Of a DNA stretch of 64,000 bases, positions 1 through 8,670 are shown piece by piece. The notes beneath the pieces are model-generated. The model was given only the letters and a program-made list of their open reading frames with translations, had not been told where the DNA came from and ran no database searches. The first letter of the stretch is position 1; each line of letters starts with the position of its first letter. The position numbers were made by a program, and so were the translations under genes. The stretch is from Actinomycetospora endophytica (GTDB lineage Bacteria; Actinomycetota; Actinomycetes; Mycobacteriales; Pseudonocardiaceae): assembly GCF_021026375.1 (NCBI RefSeq), contig NZ_JAJNDB010000001.1, positions 1,364,001-1,428,000 on the forward strand. Reading direction: 5' to 3'.

Positions 1-411
1 CGTGATCAGGAACCAGACCCCGAACACCGCGGCGGCCCCGGTCTCGGTCGGTCCGCCGAACGGGAACCACACCCCGACGACGACGGCGAGCACCCCGCTG
101 AGCAGGCCGGCCGTCACCAGGACCCGGCCGAGGCGGCGGTGCCCGACGAGGTGGCGGGACCGGAACCGGCCCGAGAGCTGGAACAGCGCTCCCAGCAGGA
201 AGACCATCCCCGGCACGATGTGCACGTAGGCGGGCACCGGGTGCGCCACGTAGCGGTACTGGAACGAGTCGGCGCGCGGGAGCACGCCCGTCACCACGCC
301 CGGGACGTCGGTGACCAGGCGCACGGCGAAGAAGACCAGCACCACGCCGGCGAGCACCCCGACCACGACCCACACCCCACGGCGCCGCCCTGCCCAGGAC
401 CGCATCGCCAT
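1..411 (-). CDS. DUF2306-like membrane protein, 3' end outside window
   Basis: The visible 137 codons begin with a basic N-terminus (MAMRSWAGRRRG) and a hydrophobic helix at about residues 13-30. A loop with YVAHPVPAYVHIVPG follows, and then two further membrane segments. The HP...H..PG loop followed by a helix resembles the small DUF2306 membrane proteins. No catalytic residues can be named. Two in-frame ATGs exist, at 411 and 405. A GGTGAGG element lies only 2 nt before the first but 8 nt before the second, so translation may start at 405. The gene reads off the left edge, so its C-terminus is unknown. Confidence 0.6.
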   Translation of the reverse strand, partial: MAMRSWAGRRRGVWVVVGVLAGVVLVFFAVRLVTDVPGVVTGVLPRADSFQYRYVAHPVPAYVHIVPGMVFLLGALFQLSGRFRSRHLVGHRRLGRVLVTAGLLSGVLAVVVGVWFPFGGPTETGAAAVFGVWFLIT

Positions 412-628
412 GCCCTCACCGTTCCGTGACCGGTCGGCGAGATCCACCCCGGGCGTCCAGGTCGGCTCGGCGAGGGAGCCGCTGCACGTCGAGCGGATCT
501 CCGATCAGCCCCACAGCGGCTCCCTGATCTTCGACGTCCCACGACCCGACCGAACGCACACAGCGCCGGCCACGAGGGCGAACCGTCGTGACCGGCGCCG
601 TCGTGCACCGCCGGGGAGCGGGGTCCGA

Positions 629-1840
629 TCAGGCGATGTGCCGCCCGGAGATGGAGCGGGCGATGACGAGCTGCTGGATCTGCTCGGTGCCCTCGAAGAT
701 GTCGTAGATCTTGGAGTCGCGGTGCATGCGCTCCACCGGGTGCTCCCGGGAGTACCCGGCGCCGCCGAGGACCTGGATCGCGCGCTCGGTGGCCCACACC
801 GCGGTGCGGCCGGCCTTGAGCTTGGACATCGAGCCCTCGCCCGCCTCGAACGGCACGCCGTTGCGGCCCATCCACGCCGCGCGCCAGACGAGCAGCCGCG
901 CCGCGTCGATCTCGGTCTTCATGTCGGCGAGGGTGAACGCGATCGACTGGTTGTCGATGATGGGCCGCCCGAACGTCTCGCGACCCTTCGCGTACTCCAG
1001 CGCGTACTCGTACGCCGCCCGCGCGATGCCGATCGCCTGCGAGCCGACGGTCGGCCGCGAGAGCTCGAAGGTCTGCATCGCGGCCGAGCCCGAGGACCGC
1101 TGGCCCTCGCGCGCCCGGGCCAGACGCTCGTCGAGCTTCTCCTTGCCGCCGAGCAGGCAGGAGCCGGGGACGACGACGTCGTCGAGGAAGACGTCCGCGG
1201 TGTGCGAGGCGCGCAGCCCCATCTTCTTGATCTTGCGGGTCGACTCCAGGCCGGGCGTCCCCGGCGGCACGACGAACGCGGCCTGGCCGCGGCTGCCGAG
1301 CGAGGAGTCGACGACCGCCTGCACCACGTGGATGTTCGCGATCCCGCCGTTGGTCGCCCAGGCCTTCTGGCCGGAGAGCGTCCACTGGTCCTTGGCCTCG
1401 TCGTAGACCGCCCTGGTCCGCATCGCCGAGACGTCGGAGCCCGACTCCGGCTCGGACGAGCAGAACGCGGCGACCTGGACGTCGGAGGCGTCGCCGTAGC
1501 ACTGCGGGATGAACTCGACCATCTGCTCGGGCGTGCCCGACGAGAAGATGCCGGCGACGGCGAGGGTGGTCCCGAAGATCGCCATCCCGATGCCGCCGTC
1601 GCCCCAGAAGAGCTCCTCGTTGACGATCGGCAGCGACAGCCCGGTCTCGTCACCCCAGAAGGACGCGAGCGTCTCGAAGTTGTAGAGCTCGATCTTCGCG
1701 GCCTCCTGCAGGACGGGCCACGGAGTCTCCTCGCGCTCGTCCCACTCCGGCGCGGCGGGCCGGATCACCTCCTCGGCGAAGCCGTGCGCCCAGTCGCGGA
1801 GGTCGGTGTGGTCCTCGGACAGTTCCATCGAGAACGCCAT
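629..1840 (-). CDS. acyl-CoA dehydrogenase family protein
   Basis: A 403-residue flavoprotein predicted to oxidise an acyl-CoA thioester at the alpha-beta bond using FAD. The acyl-CoA dehydrogenase layout is present. The first half is helical. A middle beta segment carries CSSEPESGSDVSAMRTRA and WTLSGQKAWATNGG, the flavin and substrate-binding signature. A C-terminal helical domain has GRPIIDNQSIAFTLADM and ends near QVLGGAGYSREHPVERMHRD and IYDIFEGTEQIQ, where the GTEQIQ motif is typical of the family. It lies 30 bp downstream of the SCP2-domain gene on the same strand, so the two are probably one transcript from the divergent promoter near 2490. The acyl chain specificity cannot be read from the sequence. 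Confidence 0.9.
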   Translation of the reverse strand: MAFSMELSEDHTDLRDWAHGFAEEVIRPAAPEWDEREETPWPVLQEAAKIELYNFETLASFWGDETGLSLPIVNEELFWGDGGIGMAIFGTTLAVAGIFSSGTPEQMVEFIPQCYGDASDVQVAAFCSSEPESGSDVSAMRTRAVYDEAKDQWTLSGQKAWATNGGIANIHVVQAVVDSSLGSRGQAAFVVPPGTPGLESTRKIKKMGLRASHTADVFLDDVVVPGSCLLGGKEKLDERLARAREGQRSSGSAAMQTFELSRPTVGSQAIGIARAAYEYALEYAKGRETFGRPIIDNQSIAFTLADMKTEIDAARLLVWRAAWMGRNGVPFEAGEGSMSKLKAGRTAVWATERAIQVLGGAGYSREHPVERMHRDSKIYDIFEGTEQIQQLVIARSISGRHIA

Positions 1841-1870
1841 GTCAGCGCCTTTCCGTGTCGCGAGGCCGGG

Positions 1871-2419
1871 TCAGGCCGACGGGATGGTGAACATCTTCTG
1901 CAGGGCGGTGGCGAACCCGACGTCGCCGGAGACCTTGAGCTTGCGGGTCATGAACAGCGTGATCGGGTTGGCGTTGTTCGTGACGACCTTGAGGAACTCC
2001 GTGCCGTTCATGAACAGCTCGGTGCGGGGGTCCTCGTCGAGGCTGGTGGAGACCGCGCAGGAGCCGTGCTGCATCGCGGTCTGGTAGTCGTCGCTGCCGC
2101 CGCCGGGCGCGCCGGTGACGTGCCAGTGCACGACCTGACGCTTCGAGCTCGCGCCCGACGACGAGTAGAACTCGCTCATCCGGCCGAAGATCGCGTCGAT
2201 CACGGGGCGACGCGCATCGGAGTTCATGACGGCCTCGAGCTGGGACTTGCTCGCGCCCTTCACGAGGCGGGCGAAGACCGAGGCGTCCACGGTCTTCGCG
2301 CCCTCGGGCTCGGCGAGCGCGTCGCGCATCGTCGCGACCAGGTCGTCCTCGGAGAGCGTCTTCAGGTCGACGCTGCGACCCAGCTCGTTCACGTCGATCT
2401 TCTCGGCCACGGCCTTCAC
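1871..2419 (-). CDS. SCP2 sterol-binding domain protein
   Basis: A 182-residue protein. The C-terminal 100 residues look like an SCP2 sterol-carrier domain, a small alpha-beta fold that holds lipids or acyl-CoA in a hydrophobic tunnel. The segment TELFMNGTEFLKVVTNNANP followed by a final amphipathic stretch (VSGDVGFATALQKMFTIPSA) is typical. The N-terminal 80 residues are helical and without a recognised motif. The start is GTG at 2419; another in-frame GTG lies 9 nt downstream. The gene sits directly upstream of the acyl-CoA dehydrogenase and divergently from a TetR regulator, which suggests a regulated lipid or fatty acid oxidation pair. The ligand is unknown. Confidence 0.75.
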   Translation of the reverse strand: MKAVAEKIDVNELGRSVDLKTLSEDDLVATMRDALAEPEGAKTVDASVFARLVKGASKSQLEAVMNSDARRPVIDAIFGRMSEFYSSSGASSKRQVVHWHVTGAPGGGSDDYQTAMQHGSCAVSTSLDEDPRTELFMNGTEFLKVVTNNANPITLFMTRKLKVSGDVGFATALQKMFTIPSA

Positions 2420-2480
2420 TCCGGCATCGTCGTCAGGGGTGGACGCGGGTTTCCGGTACCCCCGGTCCCGCCTTCGCTCG

Positions 2481-2512
2481 CTACTTTACGCAGTAGTAGA
2501 TAAGATGCAAGC
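2481..2512. promoter_or_regulatory. overlapping divergent promoters with a palindromic operator
   Basis: On the minus strand, -35 TTGCAT (2510-2505) and -10 TAAAGT (2488-2483) are separated by 16 bp and face the SCP2 gene. On the plus strand, TAAGAT (2501-2506) lies 6 nt before the GTG of the TetR gene, as in a leaderless transcript. An inverted repeat CTACT-N6-AGTAG (2481-2496) covers the minus-strand -10 and spacer. A TetR dimer bound there would block the SCP2/dehydrogenase promoter and probably its own. The hexamers and palindrome are seen; the regulation is inferred. Confidence 0.55.
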
Positions 2513-3145
2513 GTGACCCCCACCGCCCGTCGTCGCCTCGCCCCGGAGGTCCGGCGGCGCCAGGTGCTCGACGCCGCGATCGCGGTCTTCTCCGAGGAGG
2601 GACTGCACGGCGCGTCGATGGACGCGATCGCCGCGCGGGCCGGGGTGTCGAAGCCGTCGGTCTACGCGCACGGCGGCACCAAGGACGAACTGTTCGCCGC
2701 GTGTCTGGCCCGCGAGGCGGAGCGGTTGATGACGGCGATGACGACGGCCGTCGGGTCCGCCGGCGACGGCGAGGGTCCCGACGACGCCGAGGCGCGCCTG
2801 TTCCGCGCGCTGCGCGCCTTCTTCCACGCGGTGACCACGCATCGCCAGGGCTGGACGGTGCTCTACCGGCAGGCCTCCACGGGGGAGTTCGCCGGCCGGG
2901 TCGACGCGGCCCGGCGCGCGATCGTGCGCCGCGCCGCCGAGCTGCTCGCGGCCGAGCTCGGCGGGTCGGTCGAGGCGGCCGAGCCGGTCGCGCACACCCT
3001 GGTCGGCGCCGCGGAGGGGCTCACCGACTGGTGGCTCGGGACCGAGCACCCGGCGACCGACGAGCCACCGGCCGACGTCCTCGCCCGGATGCTCACCGCC
3101 GTGGTGTGGCCGGGTCTGGACCGGCTCCGGGCACTCCCGATGTGA
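2513..3145 (+). CDS. TetR/AcrR family transcriptional regulator
   Basis: A 210-residue repressor-type protein. Residues 10-60 form the TetR helix-turn-helix: RRRQVLDAAIAVFSEEGLHG, then SMDAIAARAGVSKPSVYAH and a GTKDELFAACLA segment. The C-terminal 130 residues are the helical ligand-binding and dimerisation domain, which varies in this family. The GTG start follows the -10 hexamer TAAGAT by 6 nt and has no Shine-Dalgarno, so the mRNA is probably leaderless. It is divergent from the SCP2 and acyl-CoA dehydrogenase genes, which are its likely targets, so the effector may be an acyl-CoA or related lipid. The TGA stop lies inside the left arm of a palindromic element. Confidence 0.9.
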   Translation: MTPTARRRLAPEVRRRQVLDAAIAVFSEEGLHGASMDAIAARAGVSKPSVYAHGGTKDELFAACLAREAERLMTAMTTAVGSAGDGEGPDDAEARLFRALRAFFHAVTTHRQGWTVLYRQASTGEFAGRVDAARRAIVRRAAELLAAELGGSVEAAEPVAHTLVGAAEGLTDWWLGTEHPATDEPPADVLARMLTAVVWPGLDRLRALPM

Positions 3146-3196
3146 GCGAATGGCACCTTCGGTCGACCAGACCGAGCGACGGTGCCCTTCGCTCAC
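3142..3196 (+). repeat. long palindrome overlapping the TetR stop codon
   Basis: The left arm GTGAGCGAATGGCACC and right arm GGTGCCCTTCGCTCAC pair with one mismatch. A smaller nested stem, TCGGTC with GACCGA, sits in the loop. The left arm contains the TGA stop of the upstream gene. It shares the GAGCGAA/TTCGCTC arms with the elements at 3248-3270 and 24676-24698. The likely role is transcription termination or mRNA 3'-end protection. Confidence 0.65.
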
Positions 3197-3216
3197 AACG
3201 CCCCGCCGACCGAGAT

Positions 3217-3270
3217 TCCGGCGAGGGGCGCCCACCGCCGGATAGATCGAGCGAAGGGACCCTTCGCTCG
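3217..3270 (-). repeat. 54-bp double-hairpin repeat element, copy 1
   Basis: Two palindromes lie side by side. Read on the minus strand, the first is CGAGCGAAGG with its complement around GTC (3270-3248). The second is a CCGGCGG/CCGCCGG-type stem (3240-3217). The copy at 24676-24729 has the same length, order and spacing, and 43 of 54 bases match. It lies between the TetR and AAA ATPase genes. No protein-coding capacity is seen. Confidence 0.65.
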
Positions 3271-3302
3271 GAATCGGGCCGTATCCGCTCGTCTAGCTCG
3301 AG

Positions 3303-3393
3303 CGCTAGACACCGCTAGAACTCCCGATCGGGCGACACGCCGATCGCCGTTTCTCGTGACGTATCGGGCGATCGCTAGAGAGGCCCATACTGT
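3303..3393 (+). promoter_or_regulatory. upstream region of the AAA ATPase with repeated CTAG and CGATCG motifs
   Basis: CGCTAGA occurs three times (3303, 3313, 3373) and CGATCG three times (3325, 3341, 3369). Two of the latter form CGATCGCC...GGCGATCG, an inverted repeat with an 18-nt spacer. CTAG is generally scarce in GC-rich actinobacterial DNA. A possible -10, TACTGT (3388-3393), lies 8 nt before the ATG at 3402. A regulator may bind here; none can be named. Confidence 0.35.
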
Positions 3394-3401
3394 TCGAGGG
3401 C

Positions 3402-4592
3402 ATGGACCCGGTGCGCAATCCGTTCGCCCCCGGGGCCGGCCAGCGCCCACCCGAGCTGGCCGGCCGCGACAAGGAGCTGACCGCGTTCGACGTCGTGCTC
3501 GAGCGCGTCGCCCGCGGACGCCCGGAGCGCAGCCTCGTGCTCACCGGGCTGCGCGGGGTCGGCAAGACGGTGCTGCTCGGCGAGCTGCGCTCGATGGCGG
3601 TCCGCGCCGGATGGGGCGCGGGGAAGATCGAGGCCCGCCCGGACGCCGACCTCCGGCGCCCGCTCGCCGCCGCCCTGCACCGTGCGGTCCGCGACCTGGC
3701 GGTCCGGCACCGCGCCCCGGACCGGGTGGAGGAGACCCTCGGCGTCCTCAAGGCGTTCGCGCTCAAGGCGACCCCGTCCGACGCCAAGCTCAAGGACCGG
3801 TGGCAGCCCGGCATCGACGCGCCGGTCCAGAACGGCCGCGCCGACTCGGGCGACATCGAGATCGACCTCGTCGAGCTGTTCGGGGTGGTGGCCGAGCTCG
3901 CCGCGGACGTCGGGGTGGGGGTGGCCCTGCTCATCGACGAGATGCAGGACCTGCAGGTCGACGACGTCTCGGCGCTGTGCGCGGCCTGCCACGAGCTCTC
4001 CCAGTCCGGGGCACCGCTCGTCGTCGTCGGCGCCGGTCTGCCGCACCTGCCCGCGGTCCTCTCCGCCTCGAAGTCCTACTCCGAGCGGCTGTTCCGGTAC
4101 GTACGCATCGGTCAGCTCGACCGGGCCGACGCCGACTTCGCGCTCACCGCCCCGGCCGAGCGCGAGGACGCGAAGCTGACCCAGGAGGCGCTCGACGCGC
4201 TCTACGAGGTCTCCGGCGGCTACCCGTACTTCGTCCAGGCCTACGGCAAGGCGGCCTGGGACGCGGCGGTGCAGAGCCCGATCGACGCCGAGGACGTGCG
4301 GGTCGCCGCCCCGGACGCGGGCGCCGAGCTCGCCGTCGGGTTCTTCGGCTCCCGCTACGAGCGGGCCACGCCCGCCGAGCGCGAGTACCTGCAGGGGATG
4401 GCCGAGCTGTCCGACGGCACCGACGACGCGGTCCTGACCTCCGAGCTCGCGAAACACCTCGGCAAGCGGGCCTCATCGCTCTCACCGGCCCGCGACAGCC
4501 TGCTGCGCAAGGGGCTGGTGTTCTCCGCGGAGCGCGGCTGGATCGCCTTCACCGTCCCGCACTTCGGCCGGTTCCTGCTCGGACGCCACTAG
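3402..4592 (+). CDS. orphan AAA-type ATP-binding protein
   Basis: A 396-residue ATPase of the STAND/Orc1-like type. The Walker A motif GLRGVGKT lies at about residues 49-56 and the Walker B motif ALLIDEMQDL at about 170-179. A sensor-like strand with LVVVGAGLPHLP follows, then a lid region ending ALYEVSGGYPYFVQAYG. The last 90 residues look like a winged-helix domain (LTSELAKHLGKRASSLSPARDSLLRKGLVF), which usually binds DNA. No toxin, nuclease or helicase partner is nearby. The gene is flanked by palindromic elements upstream and a strong hairpin downstream, so it is an isolated single-gene unit. The function is unknown; DNA-linked NTPase activity is the reasonable inference. Confidence 0.75.
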   Translation: MDPVRNPFAPGAGQRPPELAGRDKELTAFDVVLERVARGRPERSLVLTGLRGVGKTVLLGELRSMAVRAGWGAGKIEARPDADLRRPLAAALHRAVRDLAVRHRAPDRVEETLGVLKAFALKATPSDAKLKDRWQPGIDAPVQNGRADSGDIEIDLVELFGVVAELAADVGVGVALLIDEMQDLQVDDVSALCAACHELSQSGAPLVVVGAGLPHLPAVLSASKSYSERLFRYVRIGQLDRADADFALTAPAEREDAKLTQEALDALYEVSGGYPYFVQAYGKAAWDAAVQSPIDAEDVRVAAPDAGAELAVGFFGSRYERATPAEREYLQGMAELSDGTDDAVLTSELAKHLGKRASSLSPARDSLLRKGLVFSAERGWIAFTVPHFGRFLLGRH

Positions 4593-4692
4593 ACCGGGCA
4601 CGGAGCGTGGGCGTCACCGTGGCTCCTGCGCTGTCCGGGTGAAGCTGACGAGAGCGGTAACGAACGGCGGCCCCGGGACGACACACCACACG

Positions 4693-4744
4693 AGCCCCGT
4701 GGCGCTGCCGGACCCCCGACCTGGCAGAGCCACGGGGCTTCTTC
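4693..4744 (+). terminator. strong hairpin followed by a short U-rich tail
   Basis: AGCCCCGTGGCGCTGCC (4693-4709) pairs with GGCAGAGCCACGGGGCT (4723-4739) with one mismatch, and TTCTT follows. This is the best intrinsic-terminator shape in the window. It lies 100 bp after the AAA ATPase stop and 77 bp before the GroES-like gene, so it could end the ATPase transcript or a short untranslated RNA. Confidence 0.7.
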
Positions 4745-4820
4745 ATGTCCCGGTCAAGATCACCCCACGTCCGGGCGACCGGCCGGACCGGGCGATCCGA
4801 CCTCCCCGTACGATTCCGAC

Positions 4821-5147
4821 GTGTCGGACCCCCGGCTGGAAATCCAGATGCTGCACGATCGTGTGCTCGTCTGCCCGACCCCCGGCGAGGGCGAACGGCG
4901 CAGCACCGGCGGCATCGTCATCCCCGCCACCGCCTCGGTGTCGAAGCGGCTCGCGTGGGGCGAGGTCCACGGCACGGGGAACCACGTCCGGACGGTCAAG
5001 GTCGGGGACCGCGTCCTCTACGGACCCGACGACCACGCCGAGGTGGAGATCGACGGCACCTCGTACGTCGTGCTGCGGGAGCGCGACCTGCACGCCGTGG
5101 CCAGCGAGAAGATCGAGCCGACGAGCGGGACGGGGCTCTACCTGTGA
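4821..5147 (+). CDS. GroES-like co-chaperonin (Cpn10) family protein
   Basis: A 108-residue protein with the Cpn10 fold: LHDRVLVCP at the N-terminus, a mobile-loop region with STGGIVIP, and VKVGDRVLYGPDDHAEVEIDGTSYVVLRERDLHAV at the end. Classical GroES binds GroEL to close the folding chamber. No groEL is present here and the gene is coupled to a VanW-family gene, so this is probably a secondary, diverged copy. The GTG at 4821 follows the -10 hexamer TACGAT (4809-4814) by 6 nt, which indicates a leaderless mRNA. The last codon and stop overlap the GTG of the next gene. Confidence 0.8.
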   Translation: MSDPRLEIQMLHDRVLVCPTPGEGERRSTGGIVIPATASVSKRLAWGEVHGTGNHVRTVKVGDRVLYGPDDHAEVEIDGTSYVVLRERDLHAVASEKIEPTSGTGLYL

Positions 5148-7078
5148 CGACTCCTCCGAATCCGACCCCACCGGGCGGCACGCGGACCGACGACGACCCG
5201 TTCGGCGACGACGCCACCCGGTCGCTGGCCGCCGAGCCCGCCCCGGAGTCCGACGCCGAGACGACGGTGCAGCTCCCGCCGGTCCCGGGCCCGGCGGAGA
5301 CGTCGACCACCGGAGGAGGCGGGGCCGGCCGCACCCGGAGGCGGCTGCTGATCGGGAGCGGGGCCCTCGTCGGGCTACTCGTCCTGCTCTACGTCGTCGA
5401 CCTGCTCGTCTCGGCCACCGACGTGCCGCGCGGGGTCACCGTGGGCGGCGTCGCGATCGGCGGGATGAACCGGCTCGCCGCCGAGAGCGCGCTGCGCAGC
5501 GACCTCGAACCGCGCGTGACCCGCCCGGTCACGCTCGTCGCGGGCACCGACGCCGGCGCCCCGACCGCCACCATCGACCCGCGATCGGCCGGGCTCGACC
5601 TCGACGTGGACGCCACGATCGACCAGGCCGGCGAGCAGCCGCTGAACCCGTTCACCCGGCTGTCGTCGTTCTTCACCGACCGCGAGGTGCCCCCGATCAG
5701 CAAGGGCAACCCGGTCGCCGTCGGGCAGGCCGTCGACCGGGTCCGCCCCCAGCTCGACCGCCCGTCGGTCGAGGGCACCATCCGGTTCGACGGCGACCGC
5801 CCGGTGCCGGTGCCATCCGCCCCGGGCCACGTCGTCGACACCGGTGCCGCCCCCGCCGTCGTCCTCGAGCACTGGCTCGACCCCGCCCCGGTCGCGCTGC
5901 CCGTCACGCCCCAGCCGGTGTCGGTCACGCAGGAGGGCATCGACACCGCGATGCGCGACGTGGCGCAGCCCGCGGTGGCCGCGCCGGCCTACGTCGTCGG
6001 GTCCGGGCGCAACGCCACGCTGTCCCCCGGCGAGATCGGCTCGTTCCTGAAGTTCGACCCCGACGGGTCCGGTGGGCTGAAGCCGCGGGTCGACGTGCCG
6101 ACCGCGCAGGCGGTCGTCGACAAGGACCTCTCCTCGACCGAGGCCGAGCCCAAGGACGCCACGTTCTCGTTCGCGGGGGACGCCGCGACCGTCGTCCCCG
6201 CCGTCACCGGGCGCACCATCGACTACCAGAAGACGTTCGCCGGCCTCCTCGACGCGCTGGGCAAGCAGGGCGACCCGACCCCGCCGACGACCTTCACGCC
6301 ACCGCCGGTCCCGCCGGGTGGCACCCGCGCCGACCCGCCGCCCGCCACCGGCCGCGCGGTCAACGCCGTCTACACGACGACGCCGCCGAAGGTCACCACC
6401 GAGGCGCTGCAGGCCATCGGCCCGGCCACCGTCATCGGCGAGTTCCAGACCACCGGCTTCGCCGCGGACTCCGGGCAGAACATCAAGCGGGTCGCCGACC
6501 AGGTCAACGGCGCGACGGTGAAGCCGGGCGACACGTTCAGCCTGAACGACTTCACCGGCCCACGCGAGGCCGCCCAGGGCTACGTCGAGGCCGGGATCAT
6601 CGAGGACGGCGTGCCCGACCGCGGCGTCGGCGGCGGCATCTCGCAGTTCTCGACGACGCTCTACAACGCGACCTACTTCGCCGGGCTCGACGAGGTCGAG
6701 CACAAGGAGCACAGCTACTACATCAGCCGCTACCCGGCCGGCCGCGAGGCGACCGTGTTCGACGGCGTGATCGACCTGAAGTTCCGCAACGACGGGACCA
6801 CGCCGATCCTCATTCGGACCCTCTGGACGCCGTCGTCGATCAAGGTCCAGATCCTCGGGCAGAAGCGGTACGACGTCACCTCGCAGACCGGGAACCGCAC
6901 CAACCCGGTGCCCGCGGGCGTCAAGAGCCTCGCCGGCAACCCGAAGTGCAAGCCGTCCAAGGGCGTCGACGGGTTCACGATCACCGACACCCGGGTGCTC
7001 AAGGACGTGAAGACCGGTCAGACGACGTCCGAGCCGCGGACCGTGCGCTACAACCCGGAGCCGCAGATCACCTGCTAA
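5144..7078 (+). CDS. VanW family membrane-anchored protein
   Basis: A 644-residue protein. The N-terminal 65 residues are disordered and cytoplasmic. One membrane helix follows (LLIGSGALVGLLVLLYVVDL, about residues 66-85). The extracellular part has two copies of a YoaR-type putative peptidoglycan-binding module, then the VanW domain (about residues 425-620) with FSLNDFTGPREAAQGYVEAG and GGGISQFSTTLYNATYFAGL. VanW proteins occur in vancomycin-resistance clusters and on many Gram-positive surfaces, but their reaction is not established. The GTG start overlaps the upstream stop as GTGA, so the two genes are translationally coupled. The 46-bp palindrome follows 2 bp after the stop. Confidence 0.85.
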   Translation: MTTPPNPTPPGGTRTDDDPFGDDATRSLAAEPAPESDAETTVQLPPVPGPAETSTTGGGGAGRTRRRLLIGSGALVGLLVLLYVVDLLVSATDVPRGVTVGGVAIGGMNRLAAESALRSDLEPRVTRPVTLVAGTDAGAPTATIDPRSAGLDLDVDATIDQAGEQPLNPFTRLSSFFTDREVPPISKGNPVAVGQAVDRVRPQLDRPSVEGTIRFDGDRPVPVPSAPGHVVDTGAAPAVVLEHWLDPAPVALPVTPQPVSVTQEGIDTAMRDVAQPAVAAPAYVVGSGRNATLSPGEIGSFLKFDPDGSGGLKPRVDVPTAQAVVDKDLSSTEAEPKDATFSFAGDAATVVPAVTGRTIDYQKTFAGLLDALGKQGDPTPPTTFTPPPVPPGGTRADPPPATGRAVNAVYTTTPPKVTTEALQAIGPATVIGEFQTTGFAADSGQNIKRVADQVNGATVKPGDTFSLNDFTGPREAAQGYVEAGIIEDGVPDRGVGGGISQFSTTLYNATYFAGLDEVEHKEHSYYISRYPAGREATVFDGVIDLKFRNDGTTPILIRTLWTPSSIKVQILGQKRYDVTSQTGNRTNPVPAGVKSLAGNPKCKPSKGVDGFTITDTRVLKDVKTGQTTSEPRTVRYNPEPQITC

Positions 7079-7080
7079 CG

Positions 7081-7126
7081 CATGTGAGTGGATTTGGTCG
7101 TGGGAACGACCAAATCCGTTCACATG
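7081..7126. repeat. 46-bp palindromic intergenic element, copy 1
   Basis: A 21-bp stem with two G-T wobble pairs and a 4-nt loop, beginning CATGTGA and ending TCACATG, with TTGGTCGT/ACGACCAA in the arms. It lies between the convergent VanW and argG stops, so it can serve as a bidirectional terminator. A second copy of identical length is at 19190-19235. Confidence 0.75.
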
Positions 7127-7137
7127 GGCCGCAGGCC

Positions 7138-8592
<1,455 letters not shown>

Positions 8593-8611
8593 TCACCCTT
8601 CGCCTGAGGCA

Positions 8612-8653
8612 CGTGCGTGCGTTTCCGTGCCTGAGCACGGAAACGCACGCACG
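8612..8653. repeat. perfect 19-bp hairpin element
   Basis: CGTGCGTGCGTTTCCGTGC (8612-8630) and its exact complement (8635-8653) flank a 4-nt loop, CTGA. It lies 17 bp past the stop of the acyl-CoA dehydrogenase gene on the minus strand and about 60 bp before argG. A half-decayed relative is at 50105-50150. It is a likely terminator. Confidence 0.75.
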
Positions 8654-8670
8654 AGGCCGAAGGCCGACGA

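Noticed and set aside
4593-4820. tRNA or small RNA gene before the GroES-like gene
   Set aside because: No tRNA cloverleaf or GTTCRA motif is present; only the terminator hairpin is convincing.
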